Part shown: positions 1 to 13,903 of the stretch, one piece after another
Layout of the letters: the number at the start of each line of letters is the position of its first letter
Numbering within the stretch: the stretch's first letter is position 1
Origin: Acanthornis magna
Taxonomy: Eukaryota; Chordata; Aves; Passeriformes; Acanthizidae
Direction of reading: 5' to 3'
Assembly: GCA_036785705.1 (NCBI GenBank)
Contig: JAWUZG010000001.1
Location: 9,796,001 to 9,860,000 of the forward strand
Length of the DNA: 64,000 nt
Made by a program: the position numbers and the translations under genes
The notes under the pieces: model-generated
Database searches by the model: none
The model's input: the letters and a program-made list of their open reading frames with translations, nothing else
What the model was told of the DNA's origin: nothing

Positions 1-3000
1 TGTGAGGGAAAAGCCAGCTGAGGTAACGACAGACTATGGTTTTATCTTCATACATTTATACGTGACCAAGCCCTGAAATGCGTGCCATTTGTAAGCATTA
101 GTTACACTGTCTGTAACACTGTGATCAAGAGTCAAGATGTTTGCCTTTTTTCAACAGCTGACACCAGTGACACAGCAGTGCTGGTTTGCTACAAATTCCT
201 CAGGATTCATAAATATAAAAACTAGAACCATAAACAGAGCTGCATAATGGGCACCATGGCCATTCTCAGCCTCTGCAAAGGGGTGAAGAGAGCAGAGAAA
301 TCATCAGCCAAGTTGGTGGGAGAGGTAAAGGAGATGTGGGGCTGGAAAAATGCTTTTGTGGGCTGAATGGAGGAATTTCAATTAAAATTGTCATTCTCCA
401 GGAATTCTTTTTTTGAAACTGTGATGAAATTCAATGTTGCTGGTTAAAATCCATCAGTATCTCTGTCCAGATCAAATTAGTGGTGTTCTCTATGCATCTT
501 TAACATCTCTTTTTGCAATTACTACAGGACAAAACAGAAAGTCTAGCATTTGTTCCCTTTCCCTTGTATAATGAGCAGTAATTTAATTTGCCTCCTGGTT
601 TATCTTAAATAGTGCAATGACCCAATTCTTTGCCATTTCGTGCTGCCTTTCCCCCACTGGTCAGCAATGCACCATAATGTGGAGAACATTACAAAGAGAA
701 GGGCAGCATAGTCAGCAGGCTCAGTTTCTGCCCACTGAAGGCAGAATTGCACCCATCAGAAGAAAACTCATTAGAAAACCTATTGCAAGCTAACAAATAC
801 GAACAGCAGCAAAACTTTTCAGAAAAAAAATTAATACAAAATTTTACACACCAAAAGAAACAAAAATAATCACAGCCAACAAGCTCAGAAGGAGAGCACA
901 TTATTTTACTAATTCATTCCCACATTACTACTTTTACTCTAGTGATAAAAAAATCACCCATGAAAAAAATCTGGTGCATTGCCCCCTGCCATATGGTATA
1001 TATTAAGACATACATACCACAGACAGAAAATTATAACACTGCAGTTTTGTTTTTATCTGACAGCACAGTCAATCAAGAGTCACAAGAATGCAAAGAAAGA
1101 AATGCTGCATTTCATTCCTTTGCCTGAAACTTACTTCTAGACAACACATCATCAATCCTAAACAGGCAAAAACACTTCCAGATCAGATACAAGAAAGGCA
1201 AACAAAAGCAAGCTACCAAGAACAGTAACCCTCTTGTAAACTATCAGTCAATATTAACTGAAACTCCTGGGGAAAAAGACTGCAGTTATTGAAGTCTTTG
1301 TCCTCAGAAGAACATTTTATAACTAGATGGTAAAGGCTGATCTTCTGCAGTCATTTAATGTTCAATATAGGATTTTAAAATATAGTCCTGCTGGGCTGCT
1401 GCTGGGCTGGCCCAGAAGCAGGGCTGAGCTGTGTCTCCCACAATGACAAACGCTGCTCCATGGTCCTGGTGGAGCTGCAGCCCCTGCTGTGCTTGGTGTC
1501 CTATGCACTTACGGAAAAAATATTAAAACAGAAAACAATATTCACATGTGAAGCCTAGTCAATGTTCATGTGATAGCAGCCAATATCACAACGTGCATGA
1601 AAATTAACTGTGCTACAGAAATAGGGTGCAGGGGTCCTCTACTGCATGACTTCCGAATCAACCTGTGGTTTTGCTGAAAAGAAGAAATCTTTATCCACGT
1701 CTGTGGAAGTATGATGACACCACCAAACTAAAGACCACGCGTAAGAGGGTCTAAGTTGCATCTTACAATTTGGGATGGAAATGGGAAAAATATTTGGACA
1801 CCAAATGTGGGGTGTGAGTGTGGGCAGAGCATCCCAGGTGCTCCTGTTGCATCAACTTTAGGTGTTTGAATTTAATCTTAAAGTTTGCTTGCTTCAGTTC
1901 CATGAATGAACACTTAGCTGAAAGCCTGCCTCTCCCAGGTGATGCTCCCCACTGTGACTGTAACAGGATAAATGTTCCAAGATTTTACTGTGGTTTTAAA
2001 AAGGGTTTAAAAAATACGCTAAGTCAAAGTAACACCCAAGGGACTTACGCTGGAGAGCTGCAGTCCCATTAAAGTATAAAGAGAAGGCTAAAAATACAAA
2101 GATAAAACATGGCTCTGCTTTTTGACGTGCTAATCTGCCCTTAAAAAGAAAAATACCTTGAAGAGCTGCAGCTCTACTGGGAAGTTCCCCCGTTCATTAA
2201 TGTTTTGCAATAATGAAAAAAGTGTGTGTTTCACTAAGGGAGAAATTTAACTTTCCGTCTCAAGGTCTCAAATACACTTTTTCATGTTCAAGGCAGATTA
2301 GCAGTTCAGAAAATGAACAGGTTTCCTAATTTACATTAATCTCAGTGCTGCCATGCATACTAATTGAGGTGTTTTCTTCTGGAACTTCCAGATATGTTGC
2401 AGCTGTAACTTTGCTGTTTCACACTATAACATCAGCTCTCACAAATACCAGCCTTTCTCCACATGTCCACGTTCTCTAACCTGACACTGATGTTTTTCTT
2501 GGAAAGCACCTAATGATTTATGAATGGAGTTAGTGCTTCTGGATCTTGTTGCTCATTGATAAAGTAGTATATAAAAGGATATTCCTGGTAAATAAATCCT
2601 TGCTGAATCTGCATAGCTTAGGGAGTTTCCAATTGATCTACAACTACGGGCCAAACATGCCAATAGCTTGATCTGGAAGAATATGGGATCCTAAAGCTGA
2701 CTGAGAGAGTATTTTTTAGTGCAGTGGCCAAATCAGCATTGAGGAAGGATATTGTATTGATTAAACTACTTCTTGGGTAGATGGAAGCCACGTCATACAA
2801 GTGAATCCAAATGGTGACAGAGCCATTCCAGAGGGAGGCTGAAGACAGCACCACAGTGGCCACCTGAGGAAGATGTTCCATGTCTACAAGTGAACAAATA
2901 CATGGAGGAGTGGGGAATGCCTGTGTCCCCCTTACCCCAAAAATATTCACCGTAGAACATTGTGATCACTAATTGTGGCTGTAATGAATTGTTGTGCTCC

Positions 3001-6000
3001 ACACTTATAACACTGCCTGGTCTCTATTTCACAATTTCTCTCAATGAATCACCACACTTCACTTCAAAATAACTTCCATGATTAGTTTTCCAACTATTTT
3101 TCATTTAAATGCTTTGAAATACCAGCACCGCACGACTGGAGCTGCAGGCTGTCCTGGCAATATGTCAAAAGCTCCAGGGCAGCCAATACCGTGTATATGG
3201 GTGTTCAGTTTTTCTGGGGTGATACACACAGTTTTATTATTCCTTACACAGCTCTATGCAGTGTAGTACAAAGTACAGACATCTCTTTGGAAATGACACC
3301 TAAGCTTCAAATAGATAGTCATAGAGAAAGAGTAATGATGGAAAGATCAAAAACATGCAATATGATCTTCCAGCTTTTGAATGCTTCTTTTTGCCTTGTT
3401 CATTCTTAAATGATACATTTAAGAGATCCTTTAAAATAGCTAATTAAGGAAATAAAGTATTTTATCACACACAAATACACAGACCCTCATGCTGCATGAC
3501 ATAAGCCCAGATCTGTCCAGCCCATACCAACAATTTAAACCACTTGAACTAGCTGTCTTAAGATAGTTAAGTTTGATTATGCTGAAATCACTTTTCTAAA
3601 TAATTTGACTCCTGTGAGCAGCTCCAAATTCTTTCAGCTAATTTCAGTTTAGGTCAGCTACTGATAAGAATATATAAATTTGTAAAACTTATATAAAAAC
3701 TGAGTAAACACTTGAGCCGCTGATAATTCCCATGGGAATGGTCCAGACCACTTGAACCTATACTTTAGATGCATAGTGAGGCAGTCCTCACACAGCAAAC
3801 GATCACACTCCTTTTATAAACAGTGTGGAGAGATGGGTGCTTGTGGTAGGCTCCACAGAAAGCTACTTATAACCATGTCCCACTCAGTTTTCAAACATTC
3901 TGTGATAATAAGGATTACAGAGAAAAAAAATTTAATATATGCAACAAACAGATTGTGATTCCCATAGTTAGCCCTAAATACAGCTATTTCCAAGAAAATG
4001 AAGAAAAGATATTTTTCCTGCTAGCGGGCACCTTTTATTGTACTATCAAATAAAAAGATTCTTGATAGAGGTAACAGCCTGTGAGCTATATACTGAATTC
4101 CCAATATTCACTGCAGATGTGGCATTCAGAATTTTTATATCTTTTTATAACTAATTCTACTCACTCTGTTCAAATGGCAATTTTCAAAGACATGTAACAT
4201 GGGTGGATTATTCAGAAGAGTCATGCCATTAGGGATAGCTACCTCAGTAAATTTAATTTACTTGTGAAGTAAGAAATAAGTAAGATTTACTGAAAAATTG
4301 GTCGAAGAAGAACATTAAGAACAAAAAGGCTGAATTGAAGGGACGTCATGATAGATCTCTGAACAGTAGTGGGTGAGGCAGGTTGGTTTTGGTGCTCTTT
4401 GGGGTGCTTTGAAATCATAAAGGTAACAAAAGATGCTATATTAGTACAGAAAAATCGAAAATAACCTTCAAGACAAATCTTTGCTGCCGAAGGGGATCGT
4501 TTTAATGTGATGTTTTATTCATAAAAATGAATGCATGGCTACATTCAAAGCTGAGCCTGCAATGTCTCAGAGCATTTGGACAAGAAAGTAATAGCTAAGC
4601 GACTGCATCTGTACAAGTGTGGTTGCAGATATAAGTGTGTTCCACATCACTATAGGTCTTCTTACAGGAAAAATGAATCAGCTAGTACAGTATAAGATAT
4701 CTTTATCCTGTTAGAATTGGATGTCTGCTAGAGAATATGCCAGTTTGATCACAGCTTCCTTCCTGGAGCTCCTGTTGTTCCATCAGTACACATTTTTTGT
4801 GCATAAAATACACCTTAAAATCCAGTATATCACAGAAAATCGTATTTTAGAGCTTCTGAGACTTCCGTCCGGAGGCTATTTCCTGAAGGAAAGCCTTTCT
4901 TTGGTCCGAGGGTCTAAGCAGGAATAGCAACACTTTTGCTTTGAGGCTTATGCTTTTCCCATGGAGCTTTACTGAGATCTGACGTGCATGGCCATGCAGT
5001 TCTTCCTTATAACTACTCAAAGAAAGAACATCCTATTCTTCACTCCTTTCTGAAGGGCCACTGATGGACTGTGTTACATTCAATTAAAAAATGCAGCTAT
5101 GCCACCTATTGCAGAACATTCCAGGAGTGTTGATTGAATTGAAGGCTGACTTACAAACTTTTTATGCATTTTGCAAAAATCCACTAGTTCTACCTCCCCC
5201 AAACTCAACATCTGAGTTCTTGGGTTAATTTTTCCCACTTTGGTTTAAACAGCTTCATTTGAACAGTTAATTCCTCTGGTCTCATATTTACTTCTCCCTC
5301 ACTACAATTTCTTTGGTAAATATCCTTTCCCTCAACCTCTCCACCATCCCATTCTTTCTACTCTGCTTCTATACTGTCTCTAGACCTCAAATATCTCTGT
5401 TTGGATTTTCTCTGCAACCCATCCTTCCATCTTTTTCCTCAAGTAGCTCTCAAATGACAGTCCTCACCACAGGACTGCAGAACAGAGCTATCTTCACCAT
5501 CCTTCTTGAGAAAAAGTGAAGCTAAGTAAATATCAAACAGCTAATTCCAAGGCAAAGCACCAGGGTTCACAAAATCCAGCATGTATTGGTTCTGGGTTTT
5601 TTCCGTCATCAATCATCTCAGAACGATATGCTCACAAAATCCAAGAGCTTCTCTACAAACATTTCAAATCCTCAAGTGACTTCTAGAACTAAAATGTCCC
5701 ACAAAGAATGAAAAATTAATTTCATTACAATGTGCTGTCACCAAAAGAGCACTTTTCCCTATATTGTTCAGCCATTTGGCTGAAATCTGCAGAATTCCAG
5801 TTGGGCTCATGACAATTGTTGATTCTCTTTGTGTCATTCCCATTATTTGAAAGGCCTTGTTGTTTTCAGTGTCATCTAAACATGACTGGCCTATGTTGTA
5901 ATTAAACTTTGATCAATTTTTTAATGGGATCTCAGAGGAAAACAGTATTTGACTAACATGTATTATTCTGCATGTATTAATCAAGCAAATTCTTGTTGAA

Positions 6001-6330
6001 CTGCTGAAATTTCACATAATAGCTACTCTTCTCCATTGTTAATTAGCTGAGCAGAAAAATAATAGAATCTGTTTGCACTGAAATAATACTTTGGTATCCA
6101 GAATAGCCTGAAACTTTTATTTTAATTCTCAACTTTGATTCATTTAGTTTCAGAATACAATTTTTAGCCTTTCCTGAGGCACCTTATTAAAAATACAATA
6201 TCCCCGTATTCAAAAGTAGTCCCAAACAGCAACAAAACATACATTTATGGCATTAAGCACTTGAATCACTTAGGCCAGCTGTCCCTTATAAATCACCGCT
6301 GAATAGCACTTTCATGAGTATTGTCATGAA
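1..6330. other. Unique gene-poor sequence, no gene seen
   Basis: AT-rich unique DNA. The open frames on both strands are short (110 codons or fewer) and none resembles a known protein. No tRNA, rRNA, LTR or LINE sequence was recognised. A 39-bp segment on the minus strand (2049-2087) has splice-like borders but no other support. A moderately GC-rich patch lies at about 1385-1500. The stretch is consistent with intron or intergenic DNA. Confidence 0.6.
2049..2087 (-). other. Weak splice-bounded open segment
   Basis: On the minus strand a pyrimidine-rich acceptor ending TTTGTATTTTTAG is followed by 39 bp that are open in two of three frames and then by a GTAAGTCC donor. In the phase-0 frame this gives 13 codons. 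Splice-like pairs this close together arise often by chance in 64 kb. No homologous protein is recognised, so this is most likely a decoy. Confidence 0.1.
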
Positions 6331-6898
6331 ATGTTAGTCCTGGGCTGCATCCACAGGAATGTGGGCAGCACATCAAGGGAGGGGTTCTGCCCCTCTGCTC
6401 CATTTTGGTGAGACCCCTCCTGCAGTGCTGCATCCAGACCTGGGGCTCCCAACAAAAGCAGAATGTGGACCTGCTGGAGCCAGTCCAGAGGAGTGCCACA
6501 AAGATGATTAATTAGAGGGATGAAACACAATTAGTATTGTTCAGCCTCGAGAAGAGACTCCCAGGAGATCTTATAGTGGCCTTCCAATACCTAACAGGGC
6601 CTACAAGAGAGAGGCAGAGGAATTTTTTCACAAGGTATATGGATGTAGTGATGGAACAAGGGGGAATGGCATCAAACTGAAAGAGAGTAGGTTTAGATGA
6701 GATATTAGGAAGAAATTCTTTGCTGTGAGGGCGGAGAGGCACTGGCACAGGTTGTCCAGAGAAGCTGTGGCTGCTCCATCCCTGGAAGTGTTCGAGGCCA
6801 TGGATGGGCTTTGAAAAACCTTGTCTAGTGGAAGGTGCCCCTGCCCATGGCTGACCTTTATGGTCCCTTCCAATCCAAACCATACTATGATTCTATGA
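6331..6898 (+). mobile_element. CR1 LINE, 5'-truncated 3' end (sense)
   Basis: This is the 3' part of a CR1 non-LTR retrotransposon in sense orientation. It carries the familiar CR1 order: the end of the reverse-transcriptase ORF ('gagacccctcctgcagtgct', 'agtccagaggagtgccacaa'), the 'agaagagactcccaggagat' segment, the 'ggaagaaattctttgctgtg' segment and the terminal 'ggtcccttccaatccaaacc' block. It ends in ATTCTATG-type sequence at about 6889-6897. The expected reading frame is broken by substitutions and small indels, so it encodes nothing functional. CR1 copies are usually truncated at the 5' end, as here. The left edge is approximate. Divergence looks moderate, and the element is inactive. 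Confidence 0.93.
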
Positions 6899-7234
6899 AC
6901 AGAGGCTACAAGAATATATATTGCTGGGGCTCACAATTTTAGAAGGAAGCTGAAAATTGCCAAAGCATGGAAAATAAAACTAATCTGCCTTATGCCTTCT
7001 GCTTAGAGATAAAAATTATTCCTTACCCTAAAAACTCAGTGTTCAATATCTATAGGCTATAAATTACTCAAATTTTAAAAGTGATTTGATTTCAGTAGAT
7101 AAATTAGCTTAACATAAAGAAAATATCCCCTAAGAAAGGACTTTCAGACTCATTGCTAAGGACACAGCAAGAAACAGCTCCTGGAAGTTCAAAGGAGAAA
7201 CATTATAATTAGAAATTAGGCACATTTTTAAAGA
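6899..7234. other. Unique spacer between two CR1 copies
   Basis: About 335 bp of AT-rich sequence separate a moderately diverged CR1 piece from an older one on the same strand. No open frame of note, RNA gene or low-complexity run is visible. Confidence 0.6.
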
Positions 7235-7790
7235 GAGTATGATTAATGACTGGGAAAAGAAGTACACAAAGTGGATTCTTTACTTCTTGTAGAACATGTG
7301 GGGTCATGCACTTTAGATAACAAGAATACTTTCAGCTATAACCTAGAAATGACTGAGGAGGAGAAAGCTCAGTCCACATTAGTCAATCACTGTTTGACAA
7401 TGAGCTACCAGTGTGAAAAAAGACAAATGCTGCCCTAGAATGCATCAGCTCAATTATTTCTGGTAACGATGGGGGAAGTATTAGTATGGTGCTGGTAAAG
7501 TATTGCTAAGACATCACTTCAATTATTGTGTGTAATTATGAACGCTTGTGTTCAAAAAAGATTAACTTAGGCTGGAGCAGCTGCAGAGAAGGACTACTAG
7601 GATGATGAGAAGAATGTAAAATATGTCACAAAAGGAGACAGAAAGAGCTTGTCTTGTTTAGAGAGAGGATGACTGCTATCACTAAATATCACAGGGTTGT
7701 AAAGGAGCTGTTTAAGCCAAAAGACAAGCATGGTATAAGAACAAAGGGTTGAAACTGGACTTGAATAAATTTACTCTAATTTAGATCCTT
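7235..7790 (+). mobile_element. Ancient, eroded CR1 LINE fragment (sense)
   Basis: Scattered but ordered matches to the 3' half of an old CR1 subfamily are seen in sense orientation. They include 'aatgctgccctagaatgcat', 'agaaggactactaggatgat' with the nearby 'gagacagaaagagcttgtct', a 'cttgtttagagagagg' segment and 'gaactggacttgaataaat'-like sequence. This is the 'aggatgatcagagg... aaagagcttggcttgtttag' type of CR1 known in birds and reptiles. All frames carry many stops. It is clearly older than the copy at 6331-6898. The edges are uncertain by tens of bases, and assignment to a subfamily was not possible by eye. Confidence 0.7.
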
Positions 7791-8890
7791 TTTAATCACT
7801 AGGCAAATGAAGCATTGAAACAATTTTGCAATAGGAATTTAGGAGATAAACGACTATAACCAGCTTTAAGATGGAGCTTAAATCCACACATATTCAAGCC
7901 ACAGCATCACTGTCACAGCTCCTGCAGCACCAGGGACCAGAGCCAAACGGAAAGGTTCTCTCCTGGGGGTGGTTCCCTGGCACCACAAGGATCCTGTGCC
8001 AAAATGGGCCAACCACCAAGCCTGCTGAAACCAGCATCATGCTTAAATTGTGACCAAGCCCTGAGGTTGTTATCTTAATAACTTATATTTTCTTAAAAAA
8101 TTGAAAATTATATCTACCTACAAACAGCAGTTTCCAGGTTTTCTGCTAACATCGGAAATCCACTTTTAAAAACTAATTATGCATTTATTTTTTCCAAAGC
8201 AAAGCTCAAATTACACTGAAAATGCCAGTGTTCAGTGGACTTGCACCAAGGTTCTTGTACAAAAAGGTAGTATTTAGATCATGCTGCCAAAAATAAGAAT
8301 TACCTGGATGTCAAATGAATATTCATTGTTTCTCTTGTAGTTTATGTGAGTAGGAAGCATGACTTCAGCCACAAAGTCAGGTTAGTGTTAACTAACAGTG
8401 GTTGAACTTAATGTTTTCTGCCTTGTCTAAATAAATCCTGCTGCAAGTACTTTTTGTTGCATATGAAGCAATAAAGGAGTGCTTTAATACCAATCTAGCT
8501 GTGGTATGGTCATATACTGTTTTCCAAACCTCTCCTGTTTATCATAAAAGGTCATTTCGTTACACTGGTTTCCTGAAACCCTTCAGATTAATAATTTGTC
8601 TTCAGGGCACAAAAAACCAAAATCTGCTTATGAAGACTCTAAGCTATTTTCCCTTGTATTAGGATAATTTTTAAACTACTTATATCTTCCCACTACTTCA
8701 TGAATGCCTGCTCTAATTAGATTGACAGCTTCTCACTTTGTTATTCTGAAAACTGTAGGACGGCATATAAAAAAACCAACCAAACACTTCAAGAAACAAA
8801 CTGCAAATAAGATGGATGGGGATTTAAAGTGCAAGTTCCCTCATGCTTAGAGTTATTACTAAGTTTAATGAAGAGAGTTTTAATTTTGTA
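7791..8890. other. Unique sequence, no gene seen
   Basis: AT-rich unique DNA with no open frame above about 60 codons. A pyrimidine-rich acceptor-like site near 8340 (plus strand) precedes only 47 bp before a GTTAGT site, with no coding support. The block ends at the TAA microsatellite. Confidence 0.55.
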
Positions 8891-8923
8891 ATAATATTAA
8901 TAATAATAATAATAATAATATAA
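8891..8923 (+). repeat. (TAA)n microsatellite
   Basis: About 33 bp of TAA/AAT triplets with one early interruption. This is an ordinary trinucleotide repeat and likely length-polymorphic. It lies two bases from a strong short hairpin. Confidence 0.93.
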
Positions 8924-8925
8924 TT

Positions 8926-8953
8926 CACATGAACAAGGTTCCTTGTTCATGTG
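8926..8953. repeat. 28-bp perfect inverted repeat (hairpin)
   Basis: Two 13-bp arms, CACATGAACAAGG at 8926-8938 and its exact reverse complement at 8941-8953, are separated by TT. It abuts the TAA microsatellite. It could form a cruciform or RNA hairpin, or be a replication-slippage product. It is too short for a canonical microRNA precursor. No flanking terminal-repeat or transposon signature was seen. Confidence 0.9.
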
Positions 8954-11900
8954 GTTTATGTAACCCATAAAACCATGCCTACGATTATTTCCTCTGAAAA
9001 TATCCACTTGACTATACCCCATTTTTAACTGTTCCAGAGTTCATGGTTTTTTTCTCTGGTGCATTTGTCTTCAAGATGTTTAGGGGGAGGGGGGATTTGT
9101 GACAAAGAAAGTAGTGGGGACATCATACATTTTCTTTTACTAGTAAAAGGAGGAAGAATTTTTTTTCAATTAAAAAAGACAATAAAAATAAAGACAAAGC
9201 AGGACCTTTGTTTATTTTTTTAAGATTATGATTCAGGAAAGTGAGTACTACTTGAGTGAGTTTTTTACATGTTTTCATATTTGGGTGGGATTTTTTAAAT
9301 AACTGGCATTGCTTTTGAAGATATTTATATTTCATTTAAAATAAAAGATCTAGTATAAGCACGGGACGCTCAAAATAAAGCATGCCACAAGATTACAATT
9401 GGTCGTAGTGAAGAACCAAGACCCTCTCATAACTGGTCAGCAGATGCCTCTGTTGGAAATTGCAAATGCATTCAGTTCAAAATTAAACGCTTTCTGAGCC
9501 ATTCCCTAGGGACTGGAATTCAGCCTTTAAATACACATGAGAAACCATCAAATGTGAGTCAATAAAACAATGCATGAAAAGCCACTTGTGCTGGCGAGAC
9601 TCTTCTACACCAGCTTTTGAGAAAGTACTTCAGAGGGTTTGCAACAGCACGAATTCCACAGCCAGCATAAAACCAGATTGTGCTAACAGTAACCTTTCCT
9701 CCTTTTTCTGTTGGCACAGGGTGACATTAAATACAATTTCACTTACATAAATTCACTTATTAAACTAAAAAAAGTAGTTTCCTGTAATTCCAAAGCTGTG
9801 TTTAAAGGACACTGCGGCTGCACTGCACTTCAGCCATTCTGAAGGCTGAGTTCTGAAGCTGTTTGTTACCAAGAGCAAACAATACCCTGAATCCCTGACA
9901 GAGAACAGCCAGGGTGGGACTCTGCCCCAGGCACAGACAATGCAGACGTGCCTGTGCATGAGTGAGGAGTCTTGGCCCCTCACAGCTGGGGAGGTGAGTC
10001 AGCCATGGCATGGGACATGTGTCCACCTCAGGACATTAAATCTCCGTGTGTCACCAGCCAAAGAAAATTAAGCACTTGTAGGCTGACCTTACCTCATCTT
10101 TGGGGAAGGGAGAGGAAACAAGTTCTAACAACCTTTATATATCTCTTGTGATGATAGCTTAGATATTAAAAGCTAGATTTCTAGGGAACATCCCAATCAA
10201 TTAAAGTTCTTCATATGCTATTAAATCAAAATCCTATGTAGTGAAAAGTTCTAGTTTACAAAGTCCCTCAGTCTCCATGAGCCAATCTGTCCCATCCTTT
10301 TGAGTTCTCTGTACCTAGGGTTTTTTCTGTGTAAAGTGTTCACCACAGTGTCCTGCCATAACCGAATATGACAGATGTCTTTCAAAACTCCTCTGGATTT
10401 ACAGCAGTGAGCATCAGAAAATTGCATCTCCAGAAGTGCTTTGCGTTTCAATCAGTCCTTGGAAAACAGGGCACCTGAAGGCATGGCTGTGTGTGAATGC
10501 CTGAGCCAGACAGCCAAGGTCCCCAAGCTACACACAGCAAAAATGAAGTCCCTAATGGAAGGATGCTCAGAAACAGGCTGAGAAGATCCATCTAGGAGTA
10601 AAGCACAAAAGGAAACCCTAAACTTTCCTGGTTTAAAAAATGAAAAAAATTCAGTAACTAAGTTCCTCATAAAGATTTCCAGGATAGAGAATGTTACTGA
10701 ATTTTACACATCCTGCTCAACATATTTAAGTGGAGAGCAATTAAACATTTATTTGTCCCATGCTAAGCAAAAGTCTTTTGGATTATCACATATATCTGAT
10801 AAATTCTTCAGAGCAAATCTGAATTCCATAGTCATTCTAAATCTTTACCCAAACTTTCATCATAAGCTAACACACACCTCTTTGATAATCTCAGGGGAAA
10901 TTGTGGCTAAAGCACATTCCAGTTTATTTGGGTGAACTCTTGGCAGATTATGACTGAAGGTTTTTTAAAGAGTTCATTACCTCTTTGCCCTCCTTAAGCA
11001 AAGGTTATCACACAGCTGCCTGTTTGAGTGAATTATGACTACTGGGTGGTCACTAGTGCCTGTGATATTACTTATTACATGTTCAGTGATAAATTTAAAT
11101 CAGTAGATAACAAGGAGCAATCTCTACCAAGACCTTCATTATGGAATTTAAAAATAGCAAAATTGCAGTTACAGGGAGAAAATGATAAGCTTAATGTATA
11201 CATGTGCTGAGCAAGCAGATGGTATATTTCAGGAAATGTCACTATTCACATCAGAATTAAAAATTTAAACTTAATCCTTCTAAAAATTAAAACTTGCAGG
11301 ATGAAACAGTTCTTAAAGATTTTTTTTTAATCTAGACTTCGTTAATGTTCATATTCTTCATCTTAACAGCTAGTGCTGTCAGCATTTATTGATTCAGCCA
11401 TCTAATAATTACATCATTCTTCCAGCATGTCAGCGAATGTCAAGGTGACTATGATGCCATATGACTGGAGTATGACTCCAGTGTCACAAAATATTTGTGT
11501 CACTAGCTTATTCAGAAACAGACATGTAGCAAATCTCAGAGTGATAGAGAAGAAAAACACTGACTTTATTAATAAACTGCTATGCAAAATGTTTCATCAC
11601 TTGCAGTATTGCTGCCAAAATAGCCTTGTCAAGTAATTATTTATATAGTTTTATTTAAATAAACTAGAGCTCAGTGAGAGTGCTTTGACCAACATCACAT
11701 CTTCCCAAAACACCAGAAGATCTTTCAACATTCAGCGATTTAATTTGATGTTATCTGGGGAAAAAAATCCAACCTTCTCACACACCTACAAATGAGTAGT
11801 TTTGTATCTACTGGATGTCTTCTAAAGGTTTTTTCCTTCAAGCACTCCAACAACTCAAGCTGAGGCTTATGAAGATACAATTGCTTTGGTTACAAACTGC

Positions 11901-13903
11901 ACCAATTTTAGTAAGTGCATTCTTTTTCCTAAGGGGTGAAATAAGGCAAGAATTACAATAGATTGACTCATTTGATAAATTTAAATAAATCTTTGCCTAA
12001 GGCTTTCAATATCCTGAAGTTACAGTTTTGACCTAAAGAATATATTTTATTCTTTTCAGAAGCAAAAGCCAGTGTTCAAATGACAGTAGGTCCAGCAGGT
12101 CACGAACACCAATGAAATTCAAGCAGCAGGTGAACTATTAAAGTATTAACACATATATTTTGTTAAAGAAATTGAAAATCATAGTTTTTTCCTCTCTCTC
12201 TTTCAAGAACTTTAAAAAGCAAGGTGCAAAGCCACACCCAGTCTGACATGACCACCCTGGAATAATGGACTCCATTCAGTAACAAAATCCAGCAGAGCAG
12301 AAATGAGGATCAGCCCTGCTCCAAGGAATGAGGGCTTCATGTGAAGCTCTGCACTTTTTCTTCCTGAGGATTTTGCTGCAGGGCTCCTGCGAAGTGATGC
12401 TCACCTACGAGCAAGTGCATTTTAGACTTGAGACTTTACAAATCTCACTTCAAACTAACCCCGAATTTTCTAAGCTCAGGAATCAGCCAATGCCCCTTTT
12501 AGCCACGGCACAAGCTGTAAGAACGACCTGACCCATGCAAAGGCAGAATCCCTTCTTCTCTCCACCTACCCATAGTGTCAGCAACAGCTGAGCTGGAGCA
12601 GCATGGGGGGACTCTGCCCTTCCCTCCTGTGCCCCAAGAGGGTGAGGAGCTGGCCCTGCTCCCACTGCCAGCTTGAACCTGGGAACCTCCTTCTCTAGGT
12701 CACATATTTTAGTCCCCGATAAAGATACAACCCTACCAATCACTCCCTACAAACAGCAACCGCCTTTCACTGCTATATTCTTGAAAATTTGGATATTCCT
12801 TTTAGCAGATTTGGAGCAGATTTTTCTTGTGAGCCATCTCTGAAAACACACAAATGATTATCAGTCACAACACTGACAACAGACAAGCAAACAGTGAATT
12901 CAGCTGGTAGGACAGGTGATGATCAGGATTTAACAGAGGGCTCCATTTTCCTGTAAGCCTGATTTTTCACCACATATAATCAACTTCACTTTGAAATGTG
13001 GCAAATTGGCAGATATGGGGGAAGCAGTCTGATGACATTTGTTTGTCATAATATGCCAGAAATTAGTTTACAAACTTGTCTTCAAAATTATGACAAAAAC
13101 AATTTCCCAATACCATTTCACATTTGCAAGAGGCTTCAATGCATCTTAATTCATGAAGTCCAAGAGCCCAGCAATATTTGCTTGGATATGCTATTGCATC
13201 TTGATAAACACAGAATGCAGGGAAAATAATAGACCTGGCACAATCAGAAAGTCAGGAGAAGGGGCTCGGACTGTCACAGCACAGCACATGACAATGAGGC
13301 ACCACAGAACAGGCTCTGGACAAGAAGTGATGCAGGCAGACACACTGGCAGTGTGAAGTTCATGCAGCCACAGGAACATTTGCTTGATATATTTCTGAGG
13401 CATACACACACAGAATGCAATTTTAAGGTGGCCCTAAATTTCTAGATGATGGCCTTTTCCCCCTACCTTATTAAAGATGCCTCTCTGTTACTGCAAGTTA
13501 CCATGAAGCTCCAGCCTGTCAGTCCAGCTGAATGTAGCTCTCAAAGCATAATAACAACATCTTTTAGACAGGAAAGTATTTTGTTATTGTTATTGCAATC
13601 AATGAAGGCTTAATTCATTTTTCCTTGACTTTTCTGCACCATTGTCTGCATTATAATAACAGTAATGAACAGTAAAGATTGGGTTTTATTGTGCCAGCAT
13701 GTCTGTACAGAATAATAAAGAAGAAAGTCCTTGCTTTAGAGATCACACTCTAGCTGGTGAACAAATAGGACAAATGTTAATGCTAAGAAAATAAAACAGT
13801 AACAAAAGAGAATTCAGTCATACATTGACTCTTCTCTAATCAATGGCAAACAAGAGTGATTTACCAATAAAAAAATGGAGAAGATGGATTTTAAGGCGAG
13901 ACT
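8954..13903. other. Unique gene-poor sequence, no gene seen
   Basis: About 5 kb of unique DNA. It contains a slightly GC-richer patch at 9765-10030, another at 10250-10670 and one at 12480-12750, all with short overlapping open frames that match nothing known. A GTAAGG donor-like site on the minus strand near 10090 has no open exon on its 5' side. No repeat family was recognised. Functional non-coding elements cannot be excluded. Confidence 0.55.
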
